Positions 60,104-64,000 of a stretch of 64,000 nt of DNA are shown piece by piece. Below the pieces are notes generated by a model. It was not told where the DNA came from. It ran no database searches and saw only the letters and a program-made list of their open reading frames with translations. Positions within the stretch are counted from its first letter, which is position 1. Every line of letters begins with the position of its first letter. The DNA comes from Amycolatopsis sp. DSM 110486 (GTDB taxonomy: Bacteria; Actinomycetota; Actinomycetes; Mycobacteriales; Pseudonocardiaceae). A program made the translations under genes and the position numbers. The DNA lies in the NCBI RefSeq assembly GCF_019468465.1, contig NZ_CP080519.1, positions 2,929,001 through 2,993,000 of the forward strand, read 5' to 3'.

Positions 60104-60960
60104 AAAACTGAAATCTCCAACGCGCGGAGGCGCTCGGGGTCGCCGATCACGTCGATGGCCGTGATGCGGTCGCCGTCGAAGGTGAACGTGAGCACGACCT
60201 CCAGGCGGCCGCGCGGCGCGAGCACGAGCGCGGGAGAGCCGTCGACCAGCGCCACCTGCGTGCCCCGCGCGCGTTCCGAAGCGAGCAGCGCGCCCTTGCT
60301 CACGCTGCGGACCCCGCGCAGCACCACGGGCGCCGGAGCTCCCGAAACGGCGGCGTCGGCCTGCAGCACCACGTCGGGGTCGAGCAGCTGCAGCAGCGCC
60401 TCGAAGTCGCCGCTGCGCGCGGCCGCCAGATAGGCCTCGACGGCCCGGCGGCTGCGAGGGACGTCGGCAGCCGGCTGCTCGCCCCGGACCCGGCGCCGGG
60501 CGCGGCTGGCCAGCTGGCGCACGGCGGCGGGCGTACGATCGAGCATCGTGGCGATGTCCTCGAACGGCACCGCGAACATGTCGTGCAGCACGAACGCGAT
60601 GCGCTCGGCCGGGCCCAGCGAGTCGAGCACGACCAGCAACGCGAGCCCCACCGAGTCGGCGAGCTGCGCTTCTGCCTCGAGGTCGAAGTCGTCGCCTCGC
60701 TCGAAGACCTGGGCGTCGAGCGAGTCCTCACGCCGGCGTTCGCGCGTGCGCAGCTGGTTGAGGCACTGGCGCGAGACGACCGTGGTGAGCCAGGCGGGCA
60801 GGCTCTCGATCTCGGCCGAGTCGACGCCGTCGAGCCGCAGCCACGCTTCCTGCACGGCGTCCTCGGCCTCGCTCAGCGAGCCCAGCATGCGGTACGCGAC
60901 GCCACGCAGCCGCGGGCGGTTCTCCTCGAACTGCTGCGCCAACCGGGCCTTTTCGTCCAC
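60100..60960 (-). CDS. ECF41-type sigma factor (SigJ-like, with SnoaL-like C-terminal domain)
   Basis: 286 aa. Sigma region 2 (YRMLGSLSEAEDAVQEAWLRL) and region 4 (FVLHDMFAVPFEDIATML ... AAVRQLASRARRRVR) are followed by a fused ~110-residue SnoaL/NTF2-like domain (VEAYLAAARSGDFEALLQLL ... GDPERLRAL), the hallmark of ECF41. No separate anti-sigma factor is needed: the C-terminal domain regulates activity in known members. GTG 60960 has GGAGG upstream. The divergent NAD(P)-binding protein is of the type usually controlled by ECF41 factors. Confidence 0.94.
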   Translation of the reverse strand: MDEKARLAQQFEENRPRLRGVAYRMLGSLSEAEDAVQEAWLRLDGVDSAEIESLPAWLTTVVSRQCLNQLRTRERRREDSLDAQVFERGDDFDLEAEAQLADSVGLALLVVLDSLGPAERIAFVLHDMFAVPFEDIATMLDRTPAAVRQLASRARRRVRGEQPAADVPRSRRAVEAYLAAARSGDFEALLQLLDPDVVLQADAAVSGAPAPVVLRGVRSVSKGALLASERARGTQVALVDGSPALVLAPRGRLEVVLTFTFDGDRITAIDVIGDPERLRALEISVF

Positions 60961-61010
60961 GTGTCACATTCCTCCGTCGCGCGGGTTCACCGAAGTAGAC
61001 ACCGACAATC

Positions 61011-61026
61011 CCGGTCACGTGACCGG
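61011..61026. promoter_or_regulatory. Perfect 16-bp palindrome in the sigma/epimerase divergent promoter
   Basis: CCGGTCACGTGACCGG, 14 bp before the ATG at 61041. A TGTCACA element (60962-60968), like the -35 motif reported for ECF41 promoters, lies in the same 80-bp interval; a matching -10 was not confirmed. Confidence 0.55.
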
Positions 61027-61040
61027 AACGGAGGAACCCG

Positions 61041-61784
61041 ATGAGCACGATCCTCGTCACCGGCGGCACCGGCACGCTCGGCACTCTCGTCACCCCGCTG
61101 CTGCGGGACGCGAAGCTGCGCGTCCTGAGCCGGCACGCCCACGAACCCGCCGACGGCATCGAGTACTTCGCCTGCGACCTGCTCAGCGGCGAAGGCCTCG
61201 AAGCCGCGGTCGACGGCGTGGACGTGGTGCTGCACCTGGCCGGCGGGCCCAAAGGCGACGACGTGGCCACCGCGAACCTGGTGAAAGCCGCCAAGCGCGT
61301 GGGGGTGGGCCACTTCGTGCTCATCTCGGTGATCGCCGCGGACCGCGTGCCGCTGGGCTACTTCACGCGCAAGTTCGAGGCGGAGAAGACCGTGATCGCC
61401 TCGGGTCTGCCGTGGACGATCTTGCGCGCCGCCCAGTTCCACGGCTTCTGCCTCGACGCCGTGCGCGCCGCCGCGAAACTGCCCCTCGTCCCCGTGCCGG
61501 GCGGCATGCGGTTCCAGCCGGTGGACGCCCACGACGTCGCGGCTCGCCTCGCCGAACTGACCCTCGCCGCGCCCGCCGGCCGCGTCCCCGACCTGGCGGG
61601 CCCGAAGGTCTACGCCATGCGCGAGCTCGTCGAGGATTACTTGCGGGCCAACGGAAAGCGCCGCCCCAAGCTGCCCGTCCGCCTGCCGGGCAAGGCCGGC
61701 CGCGCCTACCGCGCGGGCGACAACCTCAACCTCGACGCGGAAACCGGCACCCGCACGTGGGAGGAATTCCTGGCGAAGATCTAG
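61041..61784 (+). CDS. NAD(P)-binding SDR/NmrA-like epimerase-type protein
   Basis: 247 aa. Rossmann start ILVTGGTGTLGTLV, VVLHLAGG, and an atypical-SDR core without the YxxxK of classical SDRs (GYFTRKFEAEKTV is in its place). The C-terminus continues with LPWTILRAAQFHGF and PVDAHDVAARLAEL, typical of the NmrA/YwnB-like group that accompanies ECF41 sigma factors. ATG 61041 follows GGAGG. Its stop overlaps the convergent coaX by 4 nt. Confidence 0.88.
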   Translation: MSTILVTGGTGTLGTLVTPLLRDAKLRVLSRHAHEPADGIEYFACDLLSGEGLEAAVDGVDVVLHLAGGPKGDDVATANLVKAAKRVGVGHFVLISVIAADRVPLGYFTRKFEAEKTVIASGLPWTILRAAQFHGFCLDAVRAAAKLPLVPVPGGMRFQPVDAHDVAARLAELTLAAPAGRVPDLAGPKVYAMRELVEDYLRANGKRRPKLPVRLPGKAGRAYRAGDNLNLDAETGTRTWEEFLAKI

Positions 61785-62554
61785 CGCACGTTGCGTTCAT
61801 AAACCAACCGCAAGCCCAGCAACGTCAAATCGGGGACGTGTTCCTTGATCGTCTCCGATTCGCCGATCACCAACGGCGCGAGGCCGCCGGTCGCGATCAC
61901 CGCGACCGGCTCGGTTTCCTCGCTGCGCAGCTCACGCACGATGCGTTTGACGAGGCCGTCGACCTGGCCCGCGAAGCCGTAGAGGATGCCGGACTGCAGA
62001 CATTCCACGGTGTTCTTGCCGATGACCGACCGCGGCGGCACGAGCTCCACCTTGCGCAACGCGGCGGCGCGGGCGGCGAGCGCGTCCACGGAGATGTCGA
62101 TGCCGGGGGCGAACGCGCCGCCGAGGAACTCGCCCTTGGCGGAGATGGCGTCGACGTTCGTGGACGTGCCGAAGTCGACCACCACGCACGCGGTGGCGTG
62201 CAGGTGGTGGGCGGCGAGGGTGTTCACGAGCCGGTCGGCGCCCACCTCCTTGGGGTTGTCCACCAGCAGCGGCACGCCCGTGCGCACGCCGGGCTCCACC
62301 ACGATCTTCGGCAGCCGCGAGTAGTAACGCCCCAGCATCACCCGCAATTCGCGCAGCACGGCGGGCACTGTGGACAGTGCGCTGATGCCGGTGATCGCGT
62401 CAGCGTTCGGGCCGAGCAAGCCGCGCATGGTGAGCGCGAGCTCGTCGGCGGTCATGCGCGCGTCGGTGCGCATGCGCCAGTCGCCGACGAGCCGCTGCCC
62501 CTCGTACAGGCCGAGGACGATGTTGGTGTTGCCGACGTCGACGGTGAGCAGCAA
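61781..62554 (-). CDS. coaX: Type III pantothenate kinase
   Basis: 257 aa. Catalyses the first step of CoA synthesis from pantothenate. Landmarks: VDVGNTNIVLG (phosphate 1), GADRLVNTLAA, VVDFGTSTNVDAIS, GGAFAPGIDIS and ATGGLAPLV. Full length for the family. Third gene of the panC-panD-coaX group; 61 bp after panD. Confidence 0.97.
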   Translation of the reverse strand: MLLTVDVGNTNIVLGLYEGQRLVGDWRMRTDARMTADELALTMRGLLGPNADAITGISALSTVPAVLRELRVMLGRYYSRLPKIVVEPGVRTGVPLLVDNPKEVGADRLVNTLAAHHLHATACVVVDFGTSTNVDAISAKGEFLGGAFAPGIDISVDALAARAAALRKVELVPPRSVIGKNTVECLQSGILYGFAGQVDGLVKRIVRELRSEETEPVAVIATGGLAPLVIGESETIKEHVPDLTLLGLRLVYERNVR

Positions 62555-62615
62555 CGCGGACTTCCTTTACTGCGGCCCCGGTCTCGCCGCCGACTCAGTG
62601 GATCACAGCAATGAC

Positions 62616-63110
62616 TTAGCTTTCCGCGTGCAGCAACGCGTCGAGGCGGCGCGCGTCCGCGGTTTCGGCCACGGGAAAGGCGATCGTGTCCTCCTCGGGC
62701 AGCGTGACGGTGCCGCTCAGCAGCCCCGACCCTTCCGGCGCGTGGGCCGGGTCGGTTCCGCGTTCGACGATCTGGTTGTCCTCGTCGACGAAGATCACCC
62801 GCGGCTCGTAGTTCAGCGCCTCCACGCTGTCCATCTGGCCGTAGGAGATGAGGATGACAAGGTCACCGGGGTGCACCAGGTGCGCCGCGGCGCCGTTGAT
62901 GCCGAGCACGCCGCTGCCCCGCTCGCCCTTGATCACGTAGGTCTCGAGCCGGGCCCCGTTCGTGACGTCCACAATGGACACCTGTTCGCCCGGCAGGAGG
63001 TCGGCGGCCTCCATCAGGTCCTCGTCTACGGTCACGGACCCCACGTAGTGCAGATCCGCCTGCGTCACGGTGGCCCGGTGGATCTTCGACTTCAGCATCG
63101 TGCGGTACAT
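62616..63110 (-). CDS. panD: Aspartate 1-decarboxylase
   Basis: 164 aa proenzyme making beta-alanine. The self-cleavage site is Gly24-Ser25 (HYVGSVTVD), yielding the pyruvoyl group on Ser25; Lys9 in [10 protein letters not shown] and the [14 protein letters not shown] core are intact. The C-terminus is about 25-30 residues longer than in E. coli PanD, ending in an acidic, Pro-rich tail. Coupled to panC by a 12-bp gap. Confidence 0.97.
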   Translation of the reverse strand: MYRTMLKSKIHRATVTQADLHYVGSVTVDEDLMEAADLLPGEQVSIVDVTNGARLETYVIKGERGSGVLGINGAAAHLVHPGDLVILISYGQMDSVEALNYEPRVIFVDEDNQIVERGTDPAHAPEGSGLLSGTVTLPEEDTIAFPVAETADARRLDALLHAES

Positions 63111-63122
63111 CGTGGACTCTCC

Positions 63123-64000
63123 CTATTCCCCTGCGTCCAGATCCACACTCGGATGGTCCACAGCCCGTCCGAGCAGCACTCCCACGTTGTCGATCAGCCG
63201 GGTGCTCCCCACCCGGGCGGCGATCAACAACCGTGCCTCACCGTCGACGGGCGCCGGCCCGAGATCGGTTCCCCTCAGCTCCAGGTAGTCCACCTCCACC
63301 TGCGGACGCTCGGCGAGCGTCCGGCGAGCCAGGTCCAGCACCGCTTCGGCCCCGTCGCGGCCGACGTGCGCCCCCGCGGTCAGCGCCGCGGAAAGCACCA
63401 CGGCGTCCTCCCGCTGCTCCGGCGTGAGGTACGCGTTGCGAGAAGACAGTGCGAGCCCGTCGCGCTCGCGGACCGTCGGCACCCCGATCACGCGGGTGTC
63501 GATGTTCAGGTCGGCCACCATCTTCTTGATCAGCACCAGCTGCTGGTAGTCCTTCTCCCCGAAGAACGCGTAGTCCGGGCGCAGCAGGTTGAACAGCTTC
63601 GCGACGACGGTGAGCACCCCGGTGAAGTGCCCGGGCCGCACGGCGCCTTCCAGCTCGTCGCCGAGCGGGCCGGGGTGCACGGTGACCATCGCGTTCTCGG
63701 TGTACAGGTCGCTCGCCTTCGGCGTGAAGGCCAGCTCGACGCCGGCTTCGCCCAGCGTCGCGAGGTCCTCCTCCATGCGCCGCGGGTACGCCTCGAAATC
63801 CTCGCCCGCGCCGAACTGCAGCGGGTTCACGAAGATCGACGCGGCCACGATTGTGTTCGGCAGGCGCTTCGCGCGGCGCATCAGCTCGCGGTGGCCGGCG
63901 TGCAACGCGCCCATCGTGGGCACGAGCGCCACCTTGTGGCCGACGCTGCGCAGCGCGCGCGTCACCTGGCTGATGTGCTCGGGCGGCTGGTACGCGTTGA
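63123..64000 (-). CDS. panC: Pantothenate synthetase, 5' end cut by the window
   Basis: At least 292 codons present. The frame continues past the window edge (NAYQPPEHISQ before the first internal GTG at 63965), so the start is outside. Signature motifs: VPTMGALHAGH (HIGH-like), FVNPLQFG, FFGEKDYQQL and SSRNAYL. Condenses pantoate with beta-alanine, the product of PanD. First gene seen of panC-panD-coaX on the minus strand. Confidence 0.97.
   Translation of the reverse strand, partial: NAYQPPEHISQVTRALRSVGHKVALVPTMGALHAGHRELMRRAKRLPNTIVAASIFVNPLQFGAGEDFEAYPRRMEEDLATLGEAGVELAFTPKASDLYTENAMVTVHPGPLGDELEGAVRPGHFTGVLTVVAKLFNLLRPDYAFFGEKDYQQLVLIKKMVADLNIDTRVIGVPTVRERDGLALSSRNAYLTPEQREDAVVLSAALTAGAHVGRDGAEAVLDLARRTLAERPQVEVDYLELRGTDLGPAPVDGEARLLIAARVGSTRLIDNVGVLLGRAVDHPSVDLDAGE

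Overview
The window is chromosomal DNA of a high-GC actinobacterium, most likely a Pseudonocardiaceae member such as Amycolatopsis (inferred from gene content and style, not from a search). Evidence: CarD, Lsr2, actinobacterial LysS/ClpC and MhuD; a gene order close to that around Mycobacterium tuberculosis Rv3580c-Rv3602c; an AfsR/SARP regulator; an IdeR-type iron box and a Zur-type box; and several long intergenic palindromes. Coding density is high, starts are often GTG or TTG, and many neighbours overlap by 4 nt.

Layout. 1-2.6 kb: end of a sugar-type ABC importer (permease, binding lipoprotein) joined to a cyclase-family hydrolase. 2.6-4.1 kb: short ESX-type leftover, tRNA-Thr(TGT), secreted NlpC/P60 hydrolase. 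4.6-10.2 kb: ThrE-type exporter, OtsA, and an OtsB fused to a GH15 trehalase/glucoamylase-like domain. 10.4-12.7 kb: small membrane protein, ECF sigma factor and its CU044_5270-type membrane partner. 12.7-20.4 kb: conserved block radA-lpqE / carD-ispD-like-ispF-HAD-cysS-rlmB; the ispD-like gene has lost its nucleotide-binding signature. 20.6-28.7 kb: AlgI-like MBOAT and AlgJ-like acyltransferase separated by a zinc-ribbon protein, a class II aldolase, a DivIVA-like coiled-coil protein with nine 11-residue repeats, and two tandem DUF445 membrane proteins. 28.7-31.4 kb: znuABC zinc importer with a Zur-like box. 31.5-35.2 kb: LacI regulator, beta-carbonic anhydrase, MutY, Tat-exported amidase. 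35.3-42.8 kb: hydrolase, M1 metallopeptidase lipoprotein, orphan AAA ATPase, flavin monooxygenase, heme-degrading MhuD overlapping a sirtuin, GNAT, membrane-anchored endo/exonuclease-type phosphatase. 43-44.8 kb: DrrAB-type exporter. 44.9-51.3 kb: SARP regulator divergent from a second M1 peptidase, pyroglutamyl peptidase, kinase-fold protein. 51.4-58.7 kb: clpC, fhuF-like gene under an iron box, a frameshifted MDMPI/DinB-like gene, AraC regulator, lsr2, lysS. 58.8-64 kb: methyltransferase, guanidine-III riboswitch plus Gdx-type SMR exporter, ECF41-type sigma factor divergent from an NAD(P)-binding epimerase-like protein, then coaX, panD and panC (cut by the window end).

How the genes work together. 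panC-panD-coaX are successive steps to pantothenate and CoA. ispF and the ispD-like gene belong to the MEP isoprenoid route. OtsA and the OtsB-GH15 fusion make, and may also degrade, trehalose. Metal homeostasis recurs: zinc uptake, iron-regulated FhuF, heme iron release by MhuD. Stress and regulation genes are dense (two ECF sigma factors, CarD, Lsr2, ClpC, RadA). The strongest items for follow-up are the guanidine-III riboswitch/exporter unit, the degenerate IspD, the OtsB-GH15 fusion, the two-base frameshift near 55,620, and the long nested palindromes.
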